Origin: JAFGUF01 sp040883315
Lineage (GTDB): Bacteria > Bacillota > Clostridia > Christensenellales > UMGS416
Assembly: GCA_040883315.1 (NCBI GenBank)
Contig: JBFLKU010000012.1
Location: 169,270 to 233,269 of the forward strand
Length of the DNA: 64,000 nt
Direction of reading: 5' to 3'
The notes beneath the pieces are model-generated. The model did not search any database and had not been told where the DNA came from. It was given only the letters and a program-made list of their open reading frames with translations. The translations under genes were made by a program, and so were the position numbers. Below are positions 27,933 through 36,876 of the stretch, one piece after another; position 1 is the stretch's first letter, and the number at the start of each line of letters is the position of its first letter.

Positions 27933-27961
27933 TTGCAAATCATAAAAATCTAATATATAAT
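27933..27961 (+). promoter_or_regulatory. Promoter of the LRR surface protein gene
   Basis: TTGCAA (27933-27938), 17-nt spacer, TATAAT (27956-27961), then GAGGTAG before the ATG at 27993. The TTACA palindrome sits directly upstream. Confidence 0.6.
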
Positions 27962-27992
27962 ATTAACATAAAATAAATGAGGTAGAATTTTT

Positions 27993-29300
27993 ATGATTTA
28001 TTTAAAGAAATTTATGAAAGTCTTGGCACTGACCTTTGCTGCATGTATATTGCTGTTTTCAACATTCAGTATCAGCGCATCGGCTATAGAAGCACAGATT
28101 TCGTTTAACCCAATAATAACATTAATAGCAACTGTACCACCGACCTTTGTTTTCACCTATATCCCCTTCGGCACACCGGCACCATCAGATACATCTTCTT
28201 TGGTGTATTTCTCTGATACGAAGCTACGGGATGCGCTAGTTGCTGAGCTAGGCGTAGCGCCAAACCAATTGACAGAAAACTATCTGAGTTCTCTTACAGG
28301 AACGCTGGATTTATCAGGCTATGGCATCACAACTTTGCAGGGAATAGAATCGCTTGACCATTTAGATTATTTGATATTACGAAACAACGAAGTATATTCT
28401 AAACATGAAGTAAAGCGATTGGCACAGCTTACAAATCTTGAAGCACTGGACATCTCTGCACTAAGTATCACAGAGCTGCCATCTGAGATCGGCAATATGA
28501 CAAATCTGAAATATCTGGATATAAGCGCAAACAGGATAGAAAGCATACCATCATCTTTTTCCAATCTCAGCCTTGATGTATTGCTTTGTAACTACTGCTA
28601 TCTGGATATCCAAGACCCAGGATTTATAAGCACTTTGATAGCATCTACAGCCACTGCTGACTATCAGTATCAGCTGCAAAAATTAGAGTTTTATCTAACA
28701 TGTGAAACTGCTGGCACAGTTACTGCTATATGGGAAAGCATACCAGATATAGAGTTTCCAAATGGTGCAATAGCTCATGTTCAAAGATACTCTATATGCG
28801 AGCCTACGCTTAACGGAAGCCAAGGCAGCTGGATAGACTCCGAGTCATCCTCCAAAACATCTCATACATATACTGGGCTGACTCCTAGCAAAACATATTA
28901 TTTCTCTATCAGTGCTGACTACTATATTAAGAACACAATATATGACGGCAAATATATAAAATACTATGTAAGAGAATCTATACAGCCGATACCGCAGGAT
29001 ACACCAACACCAAAGCCAACAGACACACCGGAGCCTACTGCAACACTTGTTGTAACAGACACACCAGCACCGTTGACTGCAGAACCTGCAACATCCACTC
29101 CAATGCCCTTTACAGCAACTGCCACAAGCTATCAAAACGGCGGCAATTCAAGCGGTAATTCACTTTTGACAGTTTTGTTGATTATTGTAGTTGTTTTGGT
29201 TGTTGCCCTAATCGGTGTGATAATATTCTTCTTCACGAAAATGAGCGGACCGCCAAGAGGAGAAAATAGAGACAATATTCAGCCGCCACCAGAAAAATAG
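27993..29300 (+). CDS. Leucine-rich repeat surface protein
   Basis: A 435-residue cell-surface protein. It has a signal peptide (about 1-32), a short leucine-rich region (about 100-195, with L-T-N-L-E-A-L-D-I-S and M-T-N-L-K-Y-L-D-I-S-A-N), a fibronectin-III-like domain (about 210-325, Y-T-G-L-T-P-S-K-T-Y-Y-F), a Thr/Pro/Glu linker (about 330-375) and a single C-terminal helix (about 392-415) with a charged tail. There is no LPxTG motif, so it is anchored by its helix. It is divergent from bceRS and shares a putative operator with it, suggesting induction during envelope stress. Confidence 0.85.
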   Translation: MIYLKKFMKVLALTFAACILLFSTFSISASAIEAQISFNPIITLIATVPPTFVFTYIPFGTPAPSDTSSLVYFSDTKLRDALVAELGVAPNQLTENYLSSLTGTLDLSGYGITTLQGIESLDHLDYLILRNNEVYSKHEVKRLAQLTNLEALDISALSITELPSEIGNMTNLKYLDISANRIESIPSSFSNLSLDVLLCNYCYLDIQDPGFISTLIASTATADYQYQLQKLEFYLTCETAGTVTAIWESIPDIEFPNGAIAHVQRYSICEPTLNGSQGSWIDSESSSKTSHTYTGLTPSKTYYFSISADYYIKNTIYDGKYIKYYVRESIQPIPQDTPTPKPTDTPEPTATLVVTDTPAPLTAEPATSTPMPFTATATSYQNGGNSSGNSLLTVLLIIVVVLVVALIGVIIFFFTKMSGPPRGENRDNIQPPPEK

Positions 29301-29308
29301 GCATACAA

Positions 29309-29339
29309 AAAGGATTGAGCATTAGCCCAATCCTTTTTT
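29309..29339. terminator. Bidirectional terminator LRR gene / dipeptidase
   Basis: The stem AAAAGGATTG / CAATCCTTTT with loop region GAGCATTAGC has T-runs on both strands and separates two convergent genes. Confidence 0.85.
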
Positions 29340-29351
29340 AATTCAATTTAT

Positions 29352-30293
29352 TTATTCGCTGTCTCTGAAAAGCCGCAGTGCATTCTTATATGATATTTTT
29401 TCTATTTCATCCTGCGTAAATTTCTCTCTTTCAAGTTCACTAATCAGCATAGGATGTTTTGATGCATCATAAAGCTCGAGCTCGTCATCTATTCCGTCAA
29501 AGTCAGTTCCTATTGCAATGCAGTCTATTCCTCCTGCATTTTTGATGTGTTTTATATGTGCTACTATGTCATCAAGTCTGCTTTTTCTATGAGTTTCAGA
29601 TAAAAATTTGCTATAAAAATTTATTCCCATCACTCCGCCGGAGTCGCTTAATATTTTTATCATTTCATCTGATAAATTTCTTGTATGGTTCGCCAGGCTT
29701 CTCGCATTAGAATGGCTGGCTGCGAACGGCTTTTTGCTGTGCTTTGCCACATCATAAAATCCGCCGTCCGACAAATGAGACACATCCACTATCATCCCCA
29801 GCTCGTTCATCCGCTCCACAGCTTCTATCCCGAATTTTTTCAGTCCTTTACTCATAATGTTTTTATCTTCTGAATTTGAATAGCCCAGTGTATTTTCGTG
29901 ATTCCATGTTATAGATGCCATTTTAAATCCTAGATTATAAAGCCTGTCTATATGAGAAATCTCACCCTCTACAGGGCCCAAATCCTCAATAGTGGGCACA
30001 GCACATATTTTGCCGCTCTTTTTGCAGTTTATTAAATCTTCATATGTTTTGTAAATTAAAACGTACTCTTTGTATTCATTTAGCACAGATATCATATAGT
30101 CTATCTTGTTATACATTGTATCTGCACTGTATTCATTGTTTTTGGAGTTATATACTGCAAAACATTGTGCCAGCACGCCACCCTGCTGCATCTTTTTTAT
30201 GTCTATATGATATTCATTTTCATAGAATGCATGAAAATCTCTTTTTTCTTCATACATTTTATGAAAAGTATCACAATGCAGGTCAATTATCAT
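29352..30293 (-). CDS. Membrane dipeptidase (peptidase M19)
   Basis: A 313-residue zinc dipeptidase of the renal dipeptidase family. The first metal motif is I-D-L-H-C-D-T (His5, Asp7), the bridging Glu is in P-T-I-E-D-L-G near 115, and V-D-V-S-H-L and A-S-H-S-N-A-R supply further His ligands. The late I-G-T-D-F-D-G-I-D is typical. There is no signal peptide, so it acts in the cytoplasm. It is the last gene of the ribU-tsaE-tsaB-rimI run, 11 nt after rimI. Confidence 0.93.
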   Translation of the reverse strand: MIIDLHCDTFHKMYEEKRDFHAFYENEYHIDIKKMQQGGVLAQCFAVYNSKNNEYSADTMYNKIDYMISVLNEYKEYVLIYKTYEDLINCKKSGKICAVPTIEDLGPVEGEISHIDRLYNLGFKMASITWNHENTLGYSNSEDKNIMSKGLKKFGIEAVERMNELGMIVDVSHLSDGGFYDVAKHSKKPFAASHSNARSLANHTRNLSDEMIKILSDSGGVMGINFYSKFLSETHRKSRLDDIVAHIKHIKNAGGIDCIAIGTDFDGIDDELELYDASKHPMLISELEREKFTQDEIEKISYKNALRLFRDSE

Positions 30294-30304
30294 CTTAATC
30301 CATC

Positions 30305-30775
30305 CTATTTTTCAATATCTTTTTGCATAATAAATGCGTCTTCTCTATTGTCTTCGTAATACTTTTCCCTAATTCCGATTACTTTGAACCCATGTTTTCT
30401 ATAAAGATTCTGTGCAGCAAAATTGCTCCGACGTACTTCCAATGACATAGCCTCTGTCAGTTCGTCTATTTCAGCCATCTCAATAAGACGAGAAAGTATG
30501 CTTTCTCCGATACCCATTCCTCTGTATTGTTTGTCTACTGCAATATTTGTTATGTGCATTTCAGTGATAATATGCCAAAGCCCGCCGTAGCCTACTATTT
30601 TATTATCCTTTTCGGCTACTATATAATGTGCTATATTGTTTTCATTGATTTCAGAATAAAATGATTTTCTAGACCACGGTGTCGGGAAGGTGTGCTTTTC
30701 TATTTCAGCCACCTGATCTACGTCCTTATCCTCCATTGGTCTGTATATTATTTTGTTAATAGATTTATTTTGCAT
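30305..30775 (-). CDS. rimI: Ribosomal protein N-acetyltransferase RimI
   Basis: A 156-residue GNAT acetyltransferase. The acetyl-CoA loop Y-R-G-M-G-I-G is near residues 94-100, and the C-terminal A-Q-N-L-Y-R-K-H-G-F segment is typical. In Bacteria RimI acetylates the N-terminus of ribosomal protein bS18; other substrates are possible. Its position directly after tsaE and tsaB is the standard Firmicute arrangement, which supports the name over a generic GNAT. It overlaps tsaB by 11 nt. Confidence 0.9.
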   Translation of the reverse strand: MQNKSINKIIYRPMEDKDVDQVAEIEKHTFPTPWSRKSFYSEINENNIAHYIVAEKDNKIVGYGGLWHIITEMHITNIAVDKQYRGMGIGESILSRLIEMAEIDELTEAMSLEVRRSNFAAQNLYRKHGFKVIGIREKYYEDNREDAFIMQKDIEK

Positions 30776-31502
30776 TTCTTTCAGCCTGAGTTTTTGCAGA
30801 TGTACCCTTCACATAGTTTGGCAGCAATACCTGCTCTTTTTTGTATTCTTCAGAAAAATATCTCTTTAATGCTATTTGCAATCCATCGGATGCATTAACA
30901 CAGTTTGAAATGCCGTCTGCAAAGTATGCTCTATCTGCAAACATCATCTTTGCTCTGTCCTTTGCCTTTTCTGCCCCATCACCCACAAAAATAATTTTTT
31001 TATCAGTGTTTTTAATATGTTCTAAAAGCTCATCAACGGATTTTATATCGTCGTCTTCTATCTGTTTAAATTCTTTACCGCCCTCAAAAAGTGCAGTAAA
31101 TATATTGTCTCTTCTTGCATCTATCATTGGGGATATAATTCCATCAAAATATCTGAATGTGTATGCCAATGTCTCAAGGGATGCTACGCCTGCAATATGC
31201 TTTCCAGTGCTTTGAGCTAGTGCATTTGCTGTAGATATGCCAATTCTTAGCCCTGTAAATGAGCCTGGGCCATTCACACATGCAAAAAGGTCTATATCCT
31301 TTGCTGATATGCTGCAGGCATTCAGACACTGGTCTATTAATGGTATCAGTTTTTCAGAATGAGTTAATCCGTCATTTAGAAAGACACTGTATAGTATCTC
31401 CGCATCTTCTCCATCGTAAGATTTGCCAAGAGCCACAGATGCCACTTTTGTAGATGTATCTATGCATAGGCATAGCTTTTCTTTTGCATTATCTTTGTTC
31501 AT
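30765..31502 (-). CDS. tsaB: tRNA t6A synthesis protein TsaB
   Basis: A 245-residue ASKHA-fold protein that partners TsaD and TsaE for t6A formation at position 37 of ANN-decoding tRNAs. The start L-C-L-C-I-D-T-S-T and the segment G-P-G-S-F-T-G-L-R-I-G-I near 78-89 are diagnostic. It overlaps tsaE by 14 nt. tsaD is not in the window. The 245 residues are slightly longer than E. coli TsaB (231). Confidence 0.93.
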   Translation of the reverse strand: MNKDNAKEKLCLCIDTSTKVASVALGKSYDGEDAEILYSVFLNDGLTHSEKLIPLIDQCLNACSISAKDIDLFACVNGPGSFTGLRIGISTANALAQSTGKHIAGVASLETLAYTFRYFDGIISPMIDARRDNIFTALFEGGKEFKQIEDDDIKSVDELLEHIKNTDKKIIFVGDGAEKAKDRAKMMFADRAYFADGISNCVNASDGLQIALKRYFSEEYKKEQVLLPNYVKGTSAKTQAERNAK

Positions 31503-31944
31503 AGTTTTTCAGCCACTCTTCATATCGTTGTCCATAGGGAGCCATTCTAATCTCTCTGGTATTGTCATCAACTATTTCAATATGCACTTCCAGCCTGTCA
31601 TATTCTTCCCAGTCCAGCCGCTCTGCCCATTCTATTATGCTTACACCTTTTTTAGCTAGGTATTCATATCCGCCTATCTCAAAAAAATCATCTTCATCTG
31701 TAATTCTGTATAGGTCAAAATGATATAGGGGTATATTTCCTGTATGTTCGAACAAAATGGTATATGTAGGTGAGCTAACCGTGTCATGTATATGCATTCC
31801 CCGTGCCACGCCCTTTGTGAAATGTGTTTTCCCGCTGCCTAGGTCTCCAAAGAGCAAAATAAGCATGCCAGCAAAGACATTTTCGCCTATGCTGGCTCCA
31901 AAATTTAAAGTTTCATCTTCACTTTTGGTTTGCTTTTTATACAT
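31489..31944 (-). CDS. tsaE: tRNA t6A ATPase TsaE
   Basis: A 151-residue ATPase of the t6A complex. Walker A G-D-L-G-S-G-K-T is at 33-40, and the S-S-P-T-Y-T-I and Y-H-F-D-L-Y-R-I segments are typical. I choose the ATG at 31944, which gives the usual family length; a longer reading from TTG at 31998 would add 18 residues and overlap ribU. The ribosome binding site (AAAGAG) is weak, so translation may be coupled to ribU, whose stop is 17 nt upstream. Confidence 0.92.
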   Translation of the reverse strand: MYKKQTKSEDETLNFGASIGENVFAGMLILLFGDLGSGKTHFTKGVARGMHIHDTVSSPTYTILFEHTGNIPLYHFDLYRITDEDDFFEIGGYEYLAKKGVSIIEWAERLDWEEYDRLEVHIEIVDDNTREIRMAPYGQRYEEWLKNYEQR

Positions 31945-31960
31945 CGATTGTTTTCTCTTT

Positions 31961-32506
31961 TTATTTGTGTAATACCGGTGATAAAGGCTTGTAGACAAAA
32001 AATACCACCAAGCTAAGCAATGTTCCTTTAATCAGATTAAAGGGTATTATTCCCGAAATCAAGGTATATTTTACTGCCTCTTCATCAACTATGTGGAACA
32101 AAGGAAATAAAATAAACAAGTTGGCTAAAATCCCTGCAACAAGCATGCAAAGCGTTCCAATTCCTAATGCAATATACACACTCTTTTGTGATTTGTGCTT
32201 CACATAATACCATGCAGCCGGCAAACAAAATGCAAGCCCCACTATTAAATTCGCCAAATTTCCTACTCCGCCTGTACCATCATTTTTAAGAAAAAAATGA
32301 ATGATATTTTTTAGCACTTCCATCACTACAACAGCTGCTGGCCCTAGAGCAAATCCACCGATTAAAATAGGTATTTCAGAAAAATCAAATCTTAAATAAG
32401 GAAATGCAGGCAAAATTGGAAACTCCAAAACAAATATCAGCAGTACTGATAATGCAGTTAGAATTGCTACCTTGGTAATGTACTTAGTCGTTCTGTTCAC
32501 GTTCAT
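31961..32506 (-). CDS. ribU: Riboflavin ECF transporter S component RibU
   Basis: A 181-residue membrane protein with about six helices, the substrate-binding subunit that works with the shared ECF module. L-R-F-D-F-S-E-I-P-I-L-I-G-G-F-A-L-G-P near 40-60 is the usual signature. The name rests firmly on the FMN riboswitch directly upstream. I choose the second ATG (32506), which is 9 nt from AGGAGG; an ATG at 32515 touches AGGAGG and is unlikely. It is the first gene of the run with tsaE, tsaB, rimI and the dipeptidase. Confidence 0.95.
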   Translation of the reverse strand: MNVNRTTKYITKVAILTALSVLLIFVLEFPILPAFPYLRFDFSEIPILIGGFALGPAAVVVMEVLKNIIHFFLKNDGTGGVGNLANLIVGLAFCLPAAWYYVKHKSQKSVYIALGIGTLCMLVAGILANLFILFPLFHIVDEEAVKYTLISGIIPFNLIKGTLLSLVVFFVYKPLSPVLHK

Positions 32507-32521
32507 AAAAACCATCCTCCT

Positions 32522-32556
32522 AAAAAATTCCTAGGAATATGTCCTAGGATTTTTTA
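32522..32556 (-). terminator. Intrinsic terminator of the FMN riboswitch
   Basis: Two copies of the self-complementary octamer TCCTAGGA, 5 nt apart, form a stem followed by a T-run on the minus strand. It lies between the aptamer and ribU, the position of an expression platform. A T-run on the other strand makes it bidirectional. Confidence 0.75.
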
Positions 32557-32579
32557 CAAGTTTGATTACATACATAATC

Positions 32580-32687
32580 GTCTTTTCTCATCCAGACTAT
32601 AACTGTCGGTTTTGGAATTTCACCAAATCAACCAAAAAGGCTCGCGGACTATACCGCCGGTGAGGATTTTCGCCTCGCCCCAAAGAC
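32580..32687 (-). ncRNA. FMN riboswitch (RFN element)
   Basis: The minus strand has the complete conserved core: P1 GTCTTTG/AAAAGAC, GGGGCGAGGCGAAAATCC, CTCACCGGCGGT, AGTCCGCGAGCC, GGTGAAATTCC, AACCGACAG, AGTCTGGATG. It controls ribU: with FMN bound, the downstream terminator should form and stop transcription. Confidence 0.97.
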
Positions 32688-32719
32688 ATATTCAATTATT
32701 TGCGTGTATTATATCACAA

Positions 32720-33871
32720 TCATGCAGAATATACAACATTTCCGTCTACAAAAACTTTTACAGCCTTTGTTTTGATTTCCAGCGGATTTCCGTTATATAT
32801 TGCAATGTCTGCGTCTTTGCCCACTTCCAGAGAACCAACTCTGTCTTCTATTCCCACAATCTCTGCTGCATTTATGGTGATGGATTTCAATGCTTCCATC
32901 TCATCCAGCCCTTCTCTCACGCTGATTGCTGCACATATAGGCAGTGCATACAGAGGAATTACCGGGTGATCTGTCATCATGGCAAACTTTACTCCGGCAT
33001 CATTTAATACCTTTGGCGCTGAAAATGATAGATCTTTCAATTCGATTTTTGACCTTGTAGAAAGCAATGGCCCTAGAATAGGCTTCACGCCCTCTTCCTT
33101 TAGAATGTCGGCTATTCTATATCCATCTGTGCAGTGCTCCAATGTATACTTCACGTTGAACTCTTTGCAAAGCCTGATTGCTGTGCATATATCATCTGCT
33201 CTGTGGCAGTGAATTTTTAAATATGTTTTGCCGTCCAGCACGTCCACCAGTATTTCCTTGGCAAGGTCTCTTTCGTGGTCTTTGCTGTCATCTGCATCTT
33301 TGGATTCCATCTTTATTTTGTAGTCCTGTGCCTCTATCATGGCTTTTCTGAATTCTGCGGCTGTTGCCATTCTAGTAGATGGGCTAGTGTCCTGTGCTGA
33401 GTACACTCTCTTTGGGTTCTCGCCAAGTGCAGCTTTCACTGCAAGCGGCTCTTTTATTATCATTTCGTCCACTCTTCTGCCCCATGTTTTCATGGCTACA
33501 AATTGTCCGCCTATCACATTGGCACTTCCCGGCCCTGTGCATACACTGGTGATTCCGTGGATAAGTGCTTCATAAAAAGCTGGATCTTCAGGGTTGACAG
33601 CGTCTATAGCACGCAGCTCCGGCGTAATTGGCTTTGTTGCCTCATTGCCATCTGCTCCCTCTTCGCCTATTTTGTCTTCCCACATTCCTACGTGGCAATG
33701 TGCATCAATAAACCCTGGCAGCACCCACATGCCTTTTGCGTCAAATGTTTCGCAGTCAGCTGATATGTTTTCGTCAATTTTTTCTATTTTGCCGTTTTCT
33801 ATCAGGATGTCGCCGCTCTCGTAGTTCTTGTCTGCCATTGTCAAAATCTTTGCGTTCTTAATCAGGTACAT
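32720..33871 (-). CDS. Amidohydrolase (imidazolonepropionase-like)
   Basis: A 383-residue metal-dependent hydrolase. The first metal pair D-A-H-C-H is near residues 58-62, later His residues are in L-K-I-H-C-H-R-A near 220 and L-E-H-C-T near 244, and the metal-activating Asp is in M-M-T-D-H-P-V near 297-303. The K-D-A-D-I-A-I-Y-N-G-N-P C-terminal part is typical of the superfamily. The substrate is unknown. The long I-D-A-V-N-P-E-D insertion and its position next to a CdaR-like regulator gene, only 10 nt away, suggest joint control. Confidence 0.88.
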   Translation of the reverse strand: MYLIKNAKILTMADKNYESGDILIENGKIEKIDENISADCETFDAKGMWVLPGFIDAHCHVGMWEDKIGEEGADGNEATKPITPELRAIDAVNPEDPAFYEALIHGITSVCTGPGSANVIGGQFVAMKTWGRRVDEMIIKEPLAVKAALGENPKRVYSAQDTSPSTRMATAAEFRKAMIEAQDYKIKMESKDADDSKDHERDLAKEILVDVLDGKTYLKIHCHRADDICTAIRLCKEFNVKYTLEHCTDGYRIADILKEEGVKPILGPLLSTRSKIELKDLSFSAPKVLNDAGVKFAMMTDHPVIPLYALPICAAISVREGLDEMEALKSITINAAEIVGIEDRVGSLEVGKDADIAIYNGNPLEIKTKAVKVFVDGNVVYSA

Positions 33872-33881
33872 ACTTGTATTT

Positions 33882-34973
33882 CTACTCCATTCTATTGTTT
33901 GATGATAATGATTTTCCTATCATTATAACAGTTTTTAGCAAAACTGCATCATCGAAATTTCTTAAATCTAATCCTGTAGATTTTTGTATCTTTTCCAGCC
34001 TATAAATCAAAGTATTTCTATGTATAAATAATTTTCTTGCTGCTTCACTTAGGTTTAGGTTGTTTTCAAAAAAAGTCAAAACAGTTGTCAGCATTTCTTC
34101 ATTAAGCACCTTTTTCAAGGATTCTGAATATCCTAAATCATAGAATTCTTTTCTGATATCTCTCGGAATATTCTGCAGGAATCTTTCCAGCAGCAGCTTG
34201 TGGAACATGAAAATATTTGAATTGCTTTGCTGCATCAGCCCAAGATTTATTGCCTCCTGCGCCTCCATAAATGACTCTCTTATGCTGTATAGACCTTCCT
34301 TTATTCCGCCAACGCCTATATGCGCTTCTATTGCTATTTCATTGTTTATGGTCTCATTTAGTGCCAAAACCAGCTCGCCCAATGCGTCCATATCCAAATC
34401 TACATCAATCACTTTTACCAAAGCTAGCACATATCTATTCAAAGAGACTATCATGTCTCCCTCTTTCATGTGGAATATTGTATGCAAATCTTTGTATATT
34501 TTGTTGGCATCGTCATTTATTGTCTGTACTATAATAACGCATCTTGCGCAATCAGTATCAATATTGAAGTCTGCCACTGCTTCTTGTATTTCCAGAGCGT
34601 CGGTTTTATCCAGCATTATTCTTCTGAAAACCTCTTCTCTGCCTAGCTTTTTCTTTGTAGTCTTCAGTATTTCAATTATTAGCTTTCTAAGAAAAAATAC
34701 AAAGCTTTCTGTTTCTTTGGCGTCACCTTCTATATAAAGACCCAGAGGACGATGCCCATCAAAATCTATAAGCCCATATAGCTTACCATTCATTTCTTCA
34801 CTAATATAATTGCTTTTAAATTCAACAATTTCATAGTCATCATCTGATGTTCCAATAAGCTCCGGATTGCTAGATGCCAGCACTTCTCCGGTCTCATCTA
34901 AAAGACATATTGTCTTGCCGATGCTTGCTGCCGCTTCTAGGATGATGTCGTTTATTTTTCTATCTATATTCAA
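33882..34973 (-). CDS. CdaR/PucR-like transcriptional regulator
   Basis: A 363-residue regulator. Residues 1-120 have a ligand-binding sensor domain of the CdaR sugar-diacid type (I-C-L-L-D-E-T-G-E-V-L-A-S-S), then a long central GGDEF-like region, and a C-terminal HTH_30 near residues 300-360 (L-N-L-S-E-A-A-R-K-L-F-I-H-R-N-T-L-I-Y-R-L). CdaR proteins control glycerate, glucarate or similar use, but the inducer here is not known. TTG start at 34973 with AGGAGGG. It is 10 nt from the amidohydrolase gene. Confidence 0.85.
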   Translation of the reverse strand: MNIDRKINDIILEAAASIGKTICLLDETGEVLASSNPELIGTSDDDYEIVEFKSNYISEEMNGKLYGLIDFDGHRPLGLYIEGDAKETESFVFFLRKLIIEILKTTKKKLGREEVFRRIMLDKTDALEIQEAVADFNIDTDCARCVIIVQTINDDANKIYKDLHTIFHMKEGDMIVSLNRYVLALVKVIDVDLDMDALGELVLALNETINNEIAIEAHIGVGGIKEGLYSIRESFMEAQEAINLGLMQQSNSNIFMFHKLLLERFLQNIPRDIRKEFYDLGYSESLKKVLNEEMLTTVLTFFENNLNLSEAARKLFIHRNTLIYRLEKIQKSTGLDLRNFDDAVLLKTVIMIGKSLSSNNRME

Positions 34974-35147
34974 TATATATCCCTCCTGTCAGGAATGTTA
35001 CCCTTCCCCATAATAGGATAACATTTATATCCATCTAATTCAATTAATTATTGTGTAATATTTATATAAATTTTACAGGTCAGTGCATTATTTTGTCCAA
35101 TGATTGCCCAATTTAAAATATTTGGTATAATTAATGCAATCATACTA

Positions 35148-35176
35148 TTGACATATTTTATTACGTCTGATACAAT
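35148..35176 (+). promoter_or_regulatory. Promoter of the histidine operon
   Basis: TTGACA (35148-35153), 17-nt spacer, TACAAT (35171-35176). The leader from about 35183 to the hisZ ATG is only some 60 nt. That is too short for a T-box and holds no His codon-rich leader peptide that I can see. Confidence 0.75.
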
Positions 35177-35245
35177 GATTTAGCGTGATAAAGTATTAAA
35201 TCGGCAAATTTATTGGATATCTACTTGTACATATAAGGAGACTTA

Positions 35246-36235
35246 ATGAAAAAATACCAAAACATTCCCTATGGGCTGCAGGACTATCTGCCTTTGGAAT
35301 ACAGCCATAAGGAAACTACTGAAAATAAAATAATAGACTGTTTCAAGCAATCAGGCTATCAAATGGTGGAGACACCTATACTAGAGAATTATGACGTTTT
35401 CTGCGTAGGAAGCGGCGGATTCGAGGCAGAGGATATGTTCAAGCTCACCGACAGCAATGGCTCACTGCTGGTTCTGCGCCCAGATATCACAATGCCTATC
35501 GCCCGCATGGCAGCTACCAAGCTAAAAGATGAAGAAAGCCTTAAGCTGTGCTACTGCGGAAATGTTTTTCATCTTAAGGGTGAAAAGAATGAGGGATACA
35601 AGCAAGTAACACAAGTCGGCATAGAGCTGATGGGAGACAATTCATATAAAGCTGATGCTGAATGCCTGATAATGGCTATAAAATCGCTAAAGGCATCTGG
35701 ACTGAATGATTTTCAGATAGAAGTAGGTCAAACACAGTTTTTTAAAGGATTAATGAAAGATGCCGGGTTCGACGATGAAAGCTATGAGCAAATGCGAAGA
35801 TTCGTGGAAATGAAAGATATGCTTTCTATGGAGCTGATGCTGAAAGAAAAAAACATAGACCTTGATCTTAGAAACGATATATTAGAGCTTCCTGCACTAT
35901 ACGGCGGCATTGAGATATTAGAAACTGCAAGAAAGTATTCCAAAAATCCTTTATGCAAAAAGGCCGTAGAAAATGTAGAAAAAGTCTTAAAGATAGTTGA
36001 GCAGGAAGGATTAATCGATTATATATCCATAGATTTTTCCATTGTACAGTCCGTTCACTACTATACAGGCATCGTTTTCAAAGGAATATGCCCAAATCTT
36101 GGCTACCCGCTGCTGACAGGCGGCAGATATGACAATCTGGTGAAAAACTACGGAAAAGATATGCCTGCTGTAGGCTTTGCTATGACTAGCAAGCATATAC
36201 TTATTGCACTGGACAGGGAGGGACAGCTTTTATGA
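35246..36235 (+). CDS. hisZ: ATP phosphoribosyltransferase regulatory subunit
   Basis: A 329-residue HisRS-like protein without an anticodon-binding domain. It activates the short HisG form and mediates histidine feedback. The motif L-R-P-D-I-T-M-P-I-A-R near residues 80-90 and the late L-L-T-G-G-R-Y-D-N-L segment are typical. A real HisRS would be about 420 residues, and the first-gene position before hisG confirms HisZ. AAGGAG is 8 nt upstream. It overlaps hisG by 4 nt. Confidence 0.95.
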   Translation: MKKYQNIPYGLQDYLPLEYSHKETTENKIIDCFKQSGYQMVETPILENYDVFCVGSGGFEAEDMFKLTDSNGSLLVLRPDITMPIARMAATKLKDEESLKLCYCGNVFHLKGEKNEGYKQVTQVGIELMGDNSYKADAECLIMAIKSLKASGLNDFQIEVGQTQFFKGLMKDAGFDDESYEQMRRFVEMKDMLSMELMLKEKNIDLDLRNDILELPALYGGIEILETARKYSKNPLCKKAVENVEKVLKIVEQEGLIDYISIDFSIVQSVHYYTGIVFKGICPNLGYPLLTGGRYDNLVKNYGKDMPAVGFAMTSKHILIALDREGQLL

Positions 36236-36873
36236 AAACCTTGAATATTGCACTGGCAAAGGGAAGACTTGCACAGCAGTCAATGGAGCTGTTTGAAAGC
36301 TGCGGATTAGATTTATCCTGTGTAGATACTGAAAGCAGAAAATTGATTTTTACAGACAAAGAAAAAACAGTATCCGTCATCCTAGTAAAGCCCAGCGATG
36401 TGCCCACATATGTGGAGCGTGGCGTTGCTGACATCGGTGTTGTGGGCAAGGATACATTGATAGAGAGCAATTCAGACCTATATGAAATGCTGGATTTAGG
36501 CTTTGCAAAGTGCAGGCTATGCGTAGCAGCACCAAAAAAGCAAACCCCTAACCCCATAACAAATGTAAATCTGCGAGTTGCCACAAAATACCCCAGCACT
36601 GCAAAGGCATACTACCAGACAAAGGGAATAAACATAGACATAATAAAGCTAAATGGCTCCGTAGAGCTAGGACCATTGGTTGGGCTATCTGATGTGATAG
36701 TTGACATAGTAGAATCAGGAAAGACACTGGTGGAAAACGGACTGGAAGTGACAGAAGATATTTGCGACATCTCTGCAAGACTTGTGGTAAATAAGGTATC
36801 TCTAAAAACAAAAGGCGAGATAATAAGACCACTTATCAGTAATGTACGAAAGTATCTGAATAATAAGGAATAG
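36232..36873 (+). CDS. hisG: ATP phosphoribosyltransferase, short form
   Basis: First step of histidine synthesis: ATP plus PRPP to N1-(5-phosphoribosyl)-ATP. The 213-residue protein has the start A-L-A-K-G-R-L (6-12), the P-S-D-V-P-T-Y-V-E-R-G-V-A-D segment near 52-65 and the PRPP loop I-V-D-I-V-E-S-G-K-T-L near 162-172. It lacks the C-terminal regulatory domain of long HisG, which explains the need for HisZ. The ATGA overlap with hisZ suggests coupling. Confidence 0.96.
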   Translation: MKTLNIALAKGRLAQQSMELFESCGLDLSCVDTESRKLIFTDKEKTVSVILVKPSDVPTYVERGVADIGVVGKDTLIESNSDLYEMLDLGFAKCRLCVAAPKKQTPNPITNVNLRVATKYPSTAKAYYQTKGINIDIIKLNGSVELGPLVGLSDVIVDIVESGKTLVENGLEVTEDICDISARLVVNKVSLKTKGEIIRPLISNVRKYLNNKE

Positions 36874-36876
36874 ATC

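Noticed and set aside
34974..35245. Possible T-box or attenuator before the histidine operon
   Set aside because: The clear promoter at 35148-35176 leaves only about 60 nt of leader, with no T-box core, no hairpin with T-run and no His-rich leader peptide.
35246..36235. Histidyl-tRNA synthetase
   Set aside because: It is 329 residues long, lacks the anticodon-binding domain and is the first gene of a histidine operon with short HisG, which fits HisZ.
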